Assembly (NCBI GenBank): GCA_028279875.1
Contig: JANQMU010000140.1
Coordinates: 20,313-84,312 of the forward strand
Origin: Rhizobiaceae bacterium
GTDB taxonomy: Bacteria > Pseudomonadota > Alphaproteobacteria > Rhizobiales > Rhizobiaceae
DNA: 64,000 nucleotides
Reading direction: 5' to 3'
The notes under the pieces were generated by a model. The model was given only the letters and a program-made list of their open reading frames with translations, was not told where the DNA came from and ran no database searches. This document shows, piece after piece, positions 1 to 8,716 of the stretch; the first letter of the stretch is position 1, and every line of letters starts with the position of its first letter. The position numbers were made by a program, and so were the translations under genes.

Positions 1-653
1 TCAACCGTGCCCCAGCGCTTCAGGGCGGCCCGGGCCGACGTTTTCTCGGCCATAACCGGATCGGACCAGATCGCTTTCGTCATGTCGGTCTTGTGGTATC
101 CCGGCGCGATCGCGTTGACCCGCACGCCGCTTTCTCCGTATCGGTGCGCCAGCGCGCGCGTCAGCCCGACGACCCCGCACTTGCTGGCGCAATAGGCCGG
201 AACGAGCTCATCTGCGAGATAGCTCAACATCGACGCGATATTGATGATACACCCCCCCGACTGGCGAAGATGCGGATAGGCCAGCCGCGAAAGCCGCATG
301 ACGCTGGAGAGATTGATGTCGATCACATTCAGGAAGACGTCTTCATCCCATTCATCCTCGGGCCGTGCCACGCCTTGACTGTTCACCAGAACATCCAGCC
401 CGTCGAGCGCTTCGATGCCACGCTTGGCAACGTCAATATCACGGACATCGAGGAGGTCGAAGCTGAGCGTGGCCCGTTCGTTGTTCCTCCGGGCCGCCTC
501 CACACGATCGGTTGAACTGCCGGTTGCCAGAACCGTAGCGCCCGCATCCGCAAATCCGGCGGCGATTGCCAGGCCGATGCCGCTTGTCCCGCCCGAGACC
601 AGGACCGTCTTGCCGCCAAACAGATCCTTTTCAAACACCGCAGTCCCTGACAT
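1..653 (-). CDS. SDR family oxidoreductase, C-terminus beyond window
   Basis: Classical short-chain dehydrogenase/reductase, cytoplasmic and NAD(P)-dependent; substrate unknown. The ATG at 653 follows a GGAGG ribosome binding site. The N-terminal Rossmann motif reads SGGTSGIG, the catalytic Tyr and Lys sit in YCASK, and the later PGYHKTDM segment is typical of the family. The frame is still open at base 1 (TGA at bases 3-1 is in another frame), so about 30-40 residues are missing. It is the most distal gene seen of the minus-strand polyol operon, 127 nt after the diol dehydratase small subunit, which suggests oxidation of an alcohol or ketone intermediate. Family assignment is firm; function is inferred only from the neighbours. 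Confidence 0.85.
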   Translation of the reverse strand, partial: MSGTAVFEKDLFGGKTVLVSGGTSGIGLAIAAGFADAGATVLATGSSTDRVEAARRNNERATLSFDLLDVRDIDVAKRGIEALDGLDVLVNSQGVARPEDEWDEDVFLNVIDINLSSVMRLSRLAYPHLRQSGGCIINIASMLSYLADELVPAYCASKCGVVGLTRALAHRYGESGVRVNAIAPGYHKTDMTKAIWSDPVMAEKTSARAALKRWGTV

Positions 654-780
654 TTTCTTCCTCCTTTGTTGACCGATAGGTCGGGGCAGCCGCCCTGTTT
701 CTCGACACGAAGGGCCTCAATGCCCCCGGCAGCCACCTGCCCTGCTGCACCGTGTCCGGGATATCTGCCATCCGACGCAA

Positions 781-1209
781 TTATTCATCGTCCATCTTCA
801 GCAATCCGGTATCGCGATAGGCCTCCGCTGCCTCGCGGACATAGGCTCCGGTATGCTCGGCACCGTACATGCTGATGATTTGCTGGCTCAGCGACAGAAG
901 CTGGTAATAGGTCGATCGCCCCGGGCGCAGGGCCTCATAGATCTCCAGAATCTGGTCGTTCGGCATGCGGGCCATCTCAGCCGCGCGTGCGAGGTTTTCA
1001 GCCACTTCGTGATAACCCGCCTGCCGTGCAAATTCCGCCTGCATCTCCAGCGTCTTGTCGCTGATCGAAACGTCGTCGGGACTGAGATCGCCACCAAGGA
1101 CACGCTGCAGGTCCAGTTCCGAGAGCGGCCGGCCGGATTTGGTGGCAATCTCGTCGCTGTGATGCTGCCCGAGCGGAAACCGGAAAGCGCGTTCTTTTTC
1201 GTCGCTCAT
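781..1209 (-). CDS. pduE: B12-dependent diol/glycerol dehydratase small subunit (PduE type)
   Basis: 142 residues. Small (gamma) subunit of adenosylcobalamin-dependent propanediol/glycerol dehydratase. It matches the family in its central LR-PGR-STYYQLL stretch and in the C-terminal segment around VREAAEAYRDTGLL. It begins inside the last codons of the large/medium subunit gene (4-nt overlap), so translation is probably coupled and the subunits are made in balance. It ends with TAA. The N-terminus is short; nothing resembling the enteric microcompartment-targeting extension stands out, in keeping with the lack of shell genes in the window. The enzyme would turn 1,2-propanediol into propanal or glycerol into 3-hydroxypropanal. 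Confidence 0.9.
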   Translation of the reverse strand: MSDEKERAFRFPLGQHHSDEIATKSGRPLSELDLQRVLGGDLSPDDVSISDKTLEMQAEFARQAGYHEVAENLARAAEMARMPNDQILEIYEALRPGRSTYYQLLSLSQQIISMYGAEHTGAYVREAAEAYRDTGLLKMDDE

Positions 1210-3446
1210 GGGAAGGTGACCTTCAGTTCCTCGATCCCGCGATTTTCATCGATCTGGCGAACCTCGCGATGGTGCAGAAGGGTCGTGTGCACGATAAGCC
1301 GCAACCGCGCCATATTATCGACTTTCATCGGGACAGGGCTCGGCGCCCGACCGACCGCGTAGCAGGCGGCATTCCGACCCAGCGCCCGGTAACTCTCGAG
1401 CGTCAGGTTCGGCGCCATGCTCAAAAGCTCAAGATTGTTTAAGGGGGCCAGACCCTTCTTGTGGATCAGCGCGGTTCCCTTCGACTGAAGACCGATCCCG
1501 ATCCCCGAGCCGCTGAGTCGGGCGCCCGACAAGCCGATATCCGCAACGTCTGCTCCATGCCAGACCTTGACCACCCGCCATGGCACGCCCTCGCCCTCAA
1601 TCCCGTCCAGGATTGCACGCAGCACATCGGCGTGGGAGAGATCGGCCAGCGTCTGGTTCATCACCGAACCAAAGGCCGGACCGAGCGCAACGACGACTTC
1701 CGGGCTTGTTCCCTCGGCGGCCTGCCCGACCGGATCGAGCGACAGGTTCGGATCCGGCGCCTCGCCTTCGACGAGCGCAAGCGGGTCGAGCGCCTGCGGC
1801 AATGCACGGATCGCATCCCAGGTCTCGCCTTCGACCCGATATCCGGTTCCCGGGCCCTCGTAATCATTCGGCGTGTTGACCGCACTCAGCACGTTGAAAT
1901 CCTTGTCGAAAACGGCCGATGTGTGCAGATAGTCGCCGAGCACCCGCTGGCGCTGCATTTCCAGCACACTTTCGGCAACGTCTTCGAAACCGCTGCGTGC
2001 CAGGGCTGCGACGACATCAAGCGCCGTCTTGTCGCTTTCCAGGAATGCATCGGCGGCTGCCAGATCTTCAACGGAATTGCGGTCGGGCATGTCGTCGGAT
2101 GAAAACGCCGTGATGGCAGCCGCGACTTCCTCATTCGTGATCTCGGGAAATCCCATGTCGCGAAAGACCGCCTGAATGGCTTTCGCTCCCTTTTCACGAA
2201 CCCGCAGGACATCGGCTTCGCGCACGGGTTTCAATCCGCCATTGACCTGCATGTCGCGCTGGATCACCAGCCAGTCATCCATGTCCTCGGCATCGAAATT
2301 GCCGCCGCCGAACAGATTGTCCTTGCGCGGCATCACCGAGTGACCGGAGGTCACGAAATCCGTCCCGGGCAGCAATTGCAGCATCAGCTTGGCCGTCTTG
2401 CGCATCTGGCTGTGCGATGACATCGCATCATTGCCGGCAGCGACTTCCAGGCCAAGCGCCGCGGCCACCAGATTTTCCGCCAATACGCCGCGAACCCCGT
2501 TCGGCAGCGATTCGGGCAGGGCAATGCAGGAGATCGAACCGTTTTGCACCCCCTGGCTGCCGGCCCCCTTGACCATCAGGATACAGCGGATTTCCAGATA
2601 GAGCATCGACCAGCCAAGCCCGTAGCCCATCAGCGCCTCTGAACCGGAACCGGAGGTGAAACGCGACTTGATGCCGCGTGAGGCATAGGCCGATGCGAGG
2701 ATACCCTTCGACCACGGCGTGTCATCACCATCGAGAAAACTGGGGATCGTGCCGTATACGGACAGCGTCTCGGCATAGGTGGCCAGCCCCTTCATGGCCA
2801 GCCGCAGGTTCAGTGCCTCCTCGCAACTGATCTGGGTCATCACGCCCGGCCGTCCGACCTGGGAACCGACCAGCAGGGACAGCGCTGAAAACGGCGCCAT
2901 CCGCGCCACCCGCACCGTGGTCTCCTCCTCCGCGAAACCGCGCAACCCTGCTTCAGCCGCATCCGCCGCGAGCAGGGCCGGATTTTCCTTCCAGTTGGTC
3001 ACATGCGCCTGATCGGCCGGCATCTTGCGCTGCCGCATCTTCTGCATCGCCATCATCATCTCGACCACGTTCAGATGGCTCATCACTTCGGCGATCATCG
3101 CCGGTGTCAGGCCGGAGAACACGTCCATGACCCGCCGCTGGGGGACGTTGATGTCGACAAGCATCCGGGCGATTTCCAGCGACCCCATGGCCATCGCTTC
3201 TTCAGCCTGCTCGAGATTGATGGCGTGCTTGGCGATGAAGCGGTCTATGGCATCGAATTCACTCTCGCGCCGCTCATCCATCTCGACCACTTTGCCGGCG
3301 CTTATCCTGAGCGAGGGCTTGGGGTCCGTCGGACTGTCCATCACGATCAGGCCGAGATCGGGAAGTTCGGAAACGAAGACTTCCTTGTTGATGTCGCGCT
3401 CGCGCAGTTTTTCGAAACGCTTCGATCCGCTCGTAACTGTCATCAC
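1206..3446 (-). CDS. pduCD: B12-dependent diol dehydratase, fused large and medium subunits (PduC-PduD)
   Basis: 746 residues. Residues 1 to about 555 match the dehydratase alpha subunit (TIM barrel holding substrate and cobalamin): landmarks are HVTNWKENP, AADAAEAGLRGF, the DGDDTPWSK loop, ASAYASRG, TSGSGSEALMGY, LPGTDFVTSG and the late NDYEGPGTGYR. After a linker rich in Pro and Glu, about 570-746 match the beta subunit (VWHGADVADIGLSGARLSGSGIGIG, read in pieces), which forms the lower face of the B12 pocket. In Klebsiella and Salmonella these are separate proteins of about 554 and 224 residues. The gene overlaps pduE by 4 nt and lies 22 nt after the lactate dehydrogenase gene. No reactivating factor (PduGH/DdrAB) lies next to it in the window. 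Substrate choice, glycerol or propanediol, cannot be settled by eye. Confidence 0.92.
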   Translation of the reverse strand: MMTVTSGSKRFEKLRERDINKEVFVSELPDLGLIVMDSPTDPKPSLRISAGKVVEMDERRESEFDAIDRFIAKHAINLEQAEEAMAMGSLEIARMLVDINVPQRRVMDVFSGLTPAMIAEVMSHLNVVEMMMAMQKMRQRKMPADQAHVTNWKENPALLAADAAEAGLRGFAEEETTVRVARMAPFSALSLLVGSQVGRPGVMTQISCEEALNLRLAMKGLATYAETLSVYGTIPSFLDGDDTPWSKGILASAYASRGIKSRFTSGSGSEALMGYGLGWSMLYLEIRCILMVKGAGSQGVQNGSISCIALPESLPNGVRGVLAENLVAAALGLEVAAGNDAMSSHSQMRKTAKLMLQLLPGTDFVTSGHSVMPRKDNLFGGGNFDAEDMDDWLVIQRDMQVNGGLKPVREADVLRVREKGAKAIQAVFRDMGFPEITNEEVAAAITAFSSDDMPDRNSVEDLAAADAFLESDKTALDVVAALARSGFEDVAESVLEMQRQRVLGDYLHTSAVFDKDFNVLSAVNTPNDYEGPGTGYRVEGETWDAIRALPQALDPLALVEGEAPDPNLSLDPVGQAAEGTSPEVVVALGPAFGSVMNQTLADLSHADVLRAILDGIEGEGVPWRVVKVWHGADVADIGLSGARLSGSGIGIGLQSKGTALIHKKGLAPLNNLELLSMAPNLTLESYRALGRNAACYAVGRAPSPVPMKVDNMARLRLIVHTTLLHHREVRQIDENRGIEELKVTFP

Positions 3447-3468
3447 AGTGTTCCTATCGTTTCAAATG

Positions 3469-4617
3469 TCAGGCACGCTGGCGCAACAGATTGTCGGCTG
3501 ACAGTGCCCGGACGTCGGTTTCCCCGCAAAACGCGATCGTCAAATCCAGTTCATTGCGCATGATCTCCAGGACCCTTTCCACGCCACGCCGTCCATCGAC
3601 CGCGACACCGTAGAGAAACGGCCGTCCGATATGTGTGGCCCGCGCGCCCAGCGCCAATGCGCGGGCCATATCCTGACCGGAACGCACACCGCCATCAATA
3701 TGAACCTCTGTCTTTTCACCGACACGCGCCGCAATTGTTTCCAACACCGATATCGTGCTGGGCGCACCATCGAGCTGCCGTCCACCGTGATTGGAAACCA
3801 CGATCGCGTCGGCGCCGCAATTCACCGCGGCTTCCGCATCATCGGCATCCAGGACGCCCTTCAGGATCAGCGGTCCCTCCCAGAGATCCCGCATCTCGCG
3901 TATGACGTCCCAGGTCAGCGCCGGTTCGAACTGGCGAGCCGTCCATCCGGCCATGTCCGCCAGATTGTCGATTTCCGGAACATGCCCGGCGATGTTGCCG
4001 AACGAACGGTTCCGCGCCCGAAGCATCCGCCAGCACCAGCGCGGCCGCGACAGAAGCTGGATGGCCGCGCCGAGGGACGGCTTTGGAGGTGCGGCCAGGG
4101 AATTGCGGATATCCGCATGCCGCTGGCCGAGGACCTGCAGATCCAGCGTCACCATCAGCGCCGAGCACTCCACCGCCCTGGCACGTTCGATCAGTTTTTT
4201 CACGAAGGCGCGATCGCGCATGACATAGAGCTGAAACCAGAACGGTCGATCGACGGCGTCGGCCACCCTTTCCAGCGAACAGATGCTCATCGTCGACATG
4301 GTGTAGGGGATATTGAGCTGCGCCGCCGCCTTGGCGATTTCGATTTCGGCATCGGGATAGAGCATTCCGGCCATGCCCGTGGGCGCCAGCGCAATGGGCA
4401 TGCTGTAGCGACGACCCAGCATTTCGGTTTCCAGGCTGCGCTGCGATATATCCACGGCGACGCGCTGGCGGAACTGGATGCGGCTGAAGTCCGTTTCGTT
4501 GCGATCGCGGGTGGATTCCGTCCAGGATCCGCTGTCCACATAACCAAAGAACATGCGCGGTACGCGACGCCGCGCGGCGCGGCGCATATCCTCCAGCGAC
4601 AGGATCCGGGTTTCCAT
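3469..4617 (-). CDS. lldD: FMN-dependent alpha-hydroxy-acid (L-lactate) dehydrogenase
   Basis: 382 residues from the ATG at 4617; an upstream in-frame extension would run into the aldehyde dehydrogenase gene and lacks family similarity. The protein is a glycolate oxidase-type TIM barrel: ALAPTGMAG near the N-terminus, the active-site SNHGGRQLDG loop carrying the catalytic His and Arg, and the phosphate-binding IDGGVRSGQD then GRPFLYG. It oxidises L-lactate (or another 2-hydroxy acid) to the 2-oxo acid, passing electrons to the quinone pool or oxygen. It follows the aldehyde dehydrogenase by 14 nt, so lactaldehyde to lactate to pyruvate is a coherent route. Alternative substrates are glycolate or mandelate. 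Confidence 0.88.
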   Translation of the reverse strand: METRILSLEDMRRAARRRVPRMFFGYVDSGSWTESTRDRNETDFSRIQFRQRVAVDISQRSLETEMLGRRYSMPIALAPTGMAGMLYPDAEIEIAKAAAQLNIPYTMSTMSICSLERVADAVDRPFWFQLYVMRDRAFVKKLIERARAVECSALMVTLDLQVLGQRHADIRNSLAAPPKPSLGAAIQLLSRPRWCWRMLRARNRSFGNIAGHVPEIDNLADMAGWTARQFEPALTWDVIREMRDLWEGPLILKGVLDADDAEAAVNCGADAIVVSNHGGRQLDGAPSTISVLETIAARVGEKTEVHIDGGVRSGQDMARALALGARATHIGRPFLYGVAVDGRRGVERVLEIMRNELDLTIAFCGETDVRALSADNLLRQRA

Positions 4618-4631
4618 TCCGCCAATCACCG

Positions 4632-6071
4632 TCAGGCCCAGTTCACATACATCGTCTTTTTGCGCATATAGCCTTCGAAGCCGTGCTGTCCGTCCTCGCC
4701 GCCAAGGCCCGAATGCTTCCAGCCGGTGTGGAATCCCTGAACCAGCTCGCCGCAATGGCGGTTGAGGTAAACCTCGCCGAACTCCAGGGTCTCGGCGGCC
4801 TTCATGACCCGCTTCATGTCGTTGGTGAAAAGATAGGCCGACAACCCGTATTCGGTGGAATTCGCCTCCGCCAGCGCTTCCTCGAAATCGCCGACTTCGG
4901 TAATCGGCGCCACCGGCCCGAAGATCTCGCGCTTCATCAGCTCCGCATCCTTCGGGGTAGCCATCACCGTCGGCTGATACCAGTATCCCTTGTCAAAGCC
5001 GTCCGGCCGCCCGCCTCCCGTCAACACCTCGGCGCCGGCTTGCCTGGCGGTCTCGACGATCTCGGCAACCTTCTCCAGTTCCGGCTTCGACACCTTAGGG
5101 CCCATATTCGGACTGTCCATCGGGTCGCCCATGGTCAGCGCCTCAGCGGCGGCGACGAATTTCTCCGTGAATTCCTGGGCGATCGATGCATGAAGGTAGA
5201 TCCGCTCGGCGCAGGTGCAGATCTGGCCGCAATTGGTGAAGCGCGATATGATTGCCGCGTCGACGGCCCGGTCGATATCGCCGTCTTCCATGACGATGAA
5301 GGGTGCCTTGCCGCCCAGTTCAAGCCGCAGGACCTTCAGGTCTTCGGCCCCGGCGGCATAGATTTCCTTGCCCGCCCGGACCGAGCCGGTCATCGACAGC
5401 ATATCCGTCAACGGGCTCTTCACCAGCGCTTCGCCAACATTGCGCCCGTCACCGGTGATCACGTTGATGATACCCGCCGGGAATCCCAGCCCATGTGCAA
5501 TCCGGGCAATCTCCAAGCCGGAAAGCGGTGTGATGTCATGGCCCTTCAGCACGACGGCATTGCCCGCCGTCAGCGCCGGACCCAGCTTGCGTCCGGCCAG
5601 GGCGGACGGATAGTTCCAGGCCGTCAGTGCGGCGACAACCCCATAGGGCGAGCGTCGGATCCAGACATCCTCGTTCGGGTGGTCGGACGGAAGAAGCTCA
5701 CCCTGGATGCGCCGGGCCTGCTGGCCCGCATATTCAAGGAACATCGCCGTCGCCGCGATCTCGCCCCTGGCCTGGTCAAGCGGCTTGCCCTGCTCCTTGA
5801 CGACGATTTCGGCCAAACGGTCCGTCTCGGCCAGCACGGCATCGGCCAGTTTTCTGACCAGCGTCCCGCGTTCGATCGCCGGCATGGCCGCCCAGCCGGG
5901 CTGCGCCGCCTTGGCTGCCTCCAGGGCACGATGCGCATCCTCGACGGTGCCCTCCGGCACTGTCGCAACGACCGATTCATCGGCCGGGTTGACGACTTCA
6001 ATCCGGGCCCCCGAGCAGCCCCGGGTGAACGCACCGTCGATATACATCTGGTAGTCTTCCGGTTCTGGCAT
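4632..6071 (-). CDS. aldA: aldehyde dehydrogenase, lactaldehyde dehydrogenase-like
   Basis: 479 residues, the usual ALDH superfamily length. Visible landmarks are the AWNYP segment with the oxyanion Asn near 153, the ELGGKAP motif with general base Glu near 251, and the nucleophile Cys near 285 in NCGQICTCAER. The C-terminal EVYLNRHCGE segment resembles AldA/GabD-type enzymes; the AldA assignment rests on overall resemblance and on sitting directly before a lactate dehydrogenase. The expected reaction is NAD-dependent oxidation of lactaldehyde, or of propanal or 3-hydroxypropanal from the dehydratase. The promoter-distal neighbour starts 14 nt downstream. Superfamily is certain, substrate inferred. 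Confidence 0.88.
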   Translation of the reverse strand: MPEPEDYQMYIDGAFTRGCSGARIEVVNPADESVVATVPEGTVEDAHRALEAAKAAQPGWAAMPAIERGTLVRKLADAVLAETDRLAEIVVKEQGKPLDQARGEIAATAMFLEYAGQQARRIQGELLPSDHPNEDVWIRRSPYGVVAALTAWNYPSALAGRKLGPALTAGNAVVLKGHDITPLSGLEIARIAHGLGFPAGIINVITGDGRNVGEALVKSPLTDMLSMTGSVRAGKEIYAAGAEDLKVLRLELGGKAPFIVMEDGDIDRAVDAAIISRFTNCGQICTCAERIYLHASIAQEFTEKFVAAAEALTMGDPMDSPNMGPKVSKPELEKVAEIVETARQAGAEVLTGGGRPDGFDKGYWYQPTVMATPKDAELMKREIFGPVAPITEVGDFEEALAEANSTEYGLSAYLFTNDMKRVMKAAETLEFGEVYLNRHCGELVQGFHTGWKHSGLGGEDGQHGFEGYMRKKTMYVNWA

Positions 6072-6094
6072 TTCATCCTCCTTTCAGTCGCGGC

Positions 6095-7075
6095 TCAAAG
6101 CACCGCTACGAGTTTTCCCTTCACCTGCCGCGCACGCAGCCGTTTCAAGGCGTCCGGAATATCCTCCAGCGCCATCGTTTCGGTAATCATCGGATCAAGC
6201 TGCCCGTTGCCCAGCATTGCCAGCATCTCATCGCCCATCGCGGCGAAATCGCGCTGGGTGGGCAGATGACCGGCCGCATAGGCTCCGCCGAGGGCAACTT
6301 CATGGATCGATGCGGCATAGGTGTAGGCCGGCGTCTTGCTCAGATCCGGCAACGGGTCGATCGTCACGAGTTGGCCGTTATAGCGAAGAAGATCCAGGGA
6401 TTTGCGCGCATCGCCGGGATTGGCGACCTCGAACATGATGTCGGCGCCTTCACCGCCATTCACGGCCCGGACGCGCGCCGGCAGGTCGTCGGCGCGATAA
6501 TCCAGTACCTCATCGGCGCCGAGCTTGCGTGCCCAGTCGAATTCCTCCTCCCGCGCCAAGGCAATGACACGCGCACCCCGCGCCTTGGCGATCTGAATCC
6601 CCAAACCGCCGGCTCCGCCGGTTGCCCCCTGGATGACGGCCACATCTCCGGCACCGATATGGGCCTTGCGCACCAGCCCCTGAAACGCCGTGTAACCGGC
6701 ACAAGGCAGGGCGGCGGCATCACTATCTTCAATTCCTGCAGGGATGCGGCTCAACACATGGGCGGGTGTCGTGGCAAATTCGGCAAACACACCGTCACGG
6801 TTGAGATTGCCATGCAGGAGGACGCGGTCGCCCGGAACCCAGCCCTCCACACCGTCGCCCAGCGCATCGATAACGCCGGCCGCGTCCAACCCGACGATAT
6901 GCGGCTCATTCCACCACGGCGCGACGCCGGCGCACAGCTTCCAGTCGACGGGATTGAGCGAAACCGCATTGACCTTGAGCCGCACCTCGCCGGGCCTGGG
7001 ATCGGGCACGTCGACATTCGTCAGGGCCGTTGTTGACAGATCGTCCATCGGTTTGGTGCACAGGATAGCGCGCAT
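6095..7075 (-). CDS. zinc-independent MDR oxidoreductase, quinone reductase-like
   Basis: 326 residues from the ATG at 7075; the reading frame continues upstream but that stretch is antisense to the glycerol dehydrogenase gene. Medium-chain dehydrogenase/reductase: the GroES-like half has NAVSLNPVDWK, a hallmark of zinc-free quinone oxidoreductase relatives, and the nucleotide-binding half has the AVIQGATGGAGGLGIQIAK Rossmann turn. Structural-zinc cysteines are not evident. It probably reduces an enone or carbonyl with NADPH, perhaps detoxifying reactive aldehydes made in this pathway. A 103-nt gap separates it from gldA upstream; the aldehyde dehydrogenase begins 23 nt downstream. Confidence 0.82.
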   Translation of the reverse strand: MRAILCTKPMDDLSTTALTNVDVPDPRPGEVRLKVNAVSLNPVDWKLCAGVAPWWNEPHIVGLDAAGVIDALGDGVEGWVPGDRVLLHGNLNRDGVFAEFATTPAHVLSRIPAGIEDSDAAALPCAGYTAFQGLVRKAHIGAGDVAVIQGATGGAGGLGIQIAKARGARVIALAREEEFDWARKLGADEVLDYRADDLPARVRAVNGGEGADIMFEVANPGDARKSLDLLRYNGQLVTIDPLPDLSKTPAYTYAASIHEVALGGAYAAGHLPTQRDFAAMGDEMLAMLGNGQLDPMITETMALEDIPDALKRLRARQVKGKLVAVL

Positions 7076-7178
7076 TATCGATAATCCTCTTGTGTGGCCC
7101 ACACAGTCCGGGCCGCTATTGTTCATGCTCTGTCGGGAACCGTTTGAAGCCCATGACATCGAAAGCGGGCGTCCGTCG

Positions 7179-8261
7179 TTATCCCCGTCTCCAGATGGAA
7201 CGACCCAACTGGTCAGCTCTGCGCAGCGCGTCGGCTGCAATCTGCGCATCAACCGCCATCGGCTCGTTGTGAATGATCTCGCCTTCGCGCGTCGCGCGGG
7301 CGGCGATGACCGGGATTGCCGCCTCGGCGTCGCCAATGCCCAGATCAGCAAGGCATACCGGCAGGTTCACCGAGCGGTTGAACCTTGCTATCTCGGCAAT
7401 CCGGTCGTCGCTTTCGCCGCCCAAAGAAAGCTCGGCCAAGACGCCGAAGGCCACCTTTTCGCCATGGAGGGCACCGTGGCTTTCCGGTAATTCAGCGATA
7501 CCGTGATGGAAAGCGTGGGCCGCCGCCACACCGCCGGATTCAAAGCCAATTCCCGACAGCAGGATCGTCGCTTCCAGGACATCCTCGAAATCGCCATCGG
7601 GTTGACCGCGTTCACAGGCATCGACGGCGCCGCCGCCCTTTTCAAGGATGGTGTCCAGACACAGGCGCGCGACGGTATGGGCCAGCCTGGTTGCCGTGCC
7701 GCCGCAGACATTATCCGCACCGGAACGCACACAGGCGTCGGCCTCGAAATATGTTGCCAGCGCATCGCCGATGCCGGCCGAAAGAAAGCGTGCCGGCGCG
7801 GCCGCGATCACCGCGCTGTCGACCAGAACGAGATCGGGATTCCTGCGCACGAACCTGTCGAAGAGCACCTTCCCGTCACCGTCATAGACGACGGCCAGCG
7901 CCGAACAGGGCGCATCCGATGCCGCCACTGTCGGGACCGACACGAAAGGCAATCGCAGCTCGTCGGCAGCGGCGCGACCGAGATCGATAACCTTGCCGCC
8001 GCCCATGCCGGCAATCATGTCGACGCCCATCTCGCGGGACCGGTGCACCGTCTGGGCAATCGCATCCTGCGTACATGCCGGTTCGACCAGATGTGTTTCG
8101 GCAAGCAGACCCTCAGTGTTCAACCCATCCAGGACACCTGTCGGTAGGTTACGGTCCGCAAGCACCAGCACGTGCTTGCCGAGTCGTGCCACTTCCGGAC
8201 CGAAACGCTCGAGTGCGCCCAGTCCCTGGACATATCGGCTGGGAAATTGCGCCGTCCGCAC
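7179..8261 (-). CDS. gldA: glycerol dehydrogenase-like metal-dependent alcohol dehydrogenase
   Basis: 360 residues, as expected for the GldA branch of the iron-type alcohol dehydrogenases. Motifs: GMGGGKVIDLGR for NAD, VPTVAASDAPCSALAVVY, and a metal-binding set including GIGDALATYFEAD and the histidines of AFHHGI. It should oxidise glycerol to dihydroxyacetone or 1,2-propanediol to hydroxyacetone in the cytoplasm. It lies 4 nt downstream of the glyoxalase gene. With a diol dehydratase in the same run it offers the oxidative branch of glycerol or propanediol use, while the dehydratase offers the dehydrating branch. Confidence 0.88.
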   Translation of the reverse strand: MRTAQFPSRYVQGLGALERFGPEVARLGKHVLVLADRNLPTGVLDGLNTEGLLAETHLVEPACTQDAIAQTVHRSREMGVDMIAGMGGGKVIDLGRAAADELRLPFVSVPTVAASDAPCSALAVVYDGDGKVLFDRFVRRNPDLVLVDSAVIAAAPARFLSAGIGDALATYFEADACVRSGADNVCGGTATRLAHTVARLCLDTILEKGGGAVDACERGQPDGDFEDVLEATILLSGIGFESGGVAAAHAFHHGIAELPESHGALHGEKVAFGVLAELSLGGESDDRIAEIARFNRSVNLPVCLADLGIGDAEAAIPVIAARATREGEIIHNEPMAVDAQIAADALRRADQLGRSIWRRG

Positions 8262-8265
8262 GGGA

Positions 8266-8670
8266 TCAGCCCTCCAGCCAGTCCGGCTGGACCAGTTCGA
8301 CCAGGTATCCGTCCGGATCCTTGATGAAGGCGATGTGTGTTTTGCCGTGTTTCATCGGGCCGGGCTCGCGCACGATTTCGGCGCCGCCGGCGCGCAGCGT
8401 CTCGGTGGTCGCGTAGATATCGGAGGTTTCGAGCGCAATATGGCCATAGCCATTGCCCAGATCGTAGGGCTCGTGCCCGTAATTATAGGTCAACTCGATG
8501 ACCGTATTCGTTTCTTCGGGTCCGTAGCCGACGAAGGCGAGTGTGAATTCCCCCTCGGGGAAATCCAGTTCTCTGATCAGCGTCATCCCCAGAAGCTCGG
8601 TGTAGAATGTCTTCGCCTTTTCAAGATCACGCACACGCAGCATGGTGTGCATCATTCGAAGTTCAGGCAT
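8266..8670 (-). CDS. gloA: glyoxalase I (lactoylglutathione lyase)
   Basis: 134 residues from the ATG at 8670, close to Escherichia coli GloA (135). The opening MHTMLRVRDLEKA with the metal-ligand His, the FYTELLGM helix, ELTYNYG with the Glu ligand, GYGHIAL with the next His, and the late IKDPDGYLVELVQ containing the last Glu all match glyoxalase I. It converts the methylglyoxal-glutathione hemithioacetal to S-lactoylglutathione. In this operon it would clear methylglyoxal arising from dihydroxyacetone or hydroxyacetone and send carbon toward lactate. The upstream in-frame extension overlaps the gntR end and is not used. Confidence 0.92.
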   Translation of the reverse strand: MPELRMMHTMLRVRDLEKAKTFYTELLGMTLIRELDFPEGEFTLAFVGYGPEETNTVIELTYNYGHEPYDLGNGYGHIALETSDIYATTETLRAGGAEIVREPGPMKHGKTHIAFIKDPDGYLVELVQPDWLEG

Positions 8671-8716
8671 ATTCGTCCTCCTTCGCATAACAGGTTTGCA
8701 TGGCCGGTTTGCCGGC

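Noticed and set aside
4683..6269. 528-residue plus-strand frame opposite the aldehyde dehydrogenase
   Set aside because: Antisense to a strongly conserved ALDH; no family resemblance.
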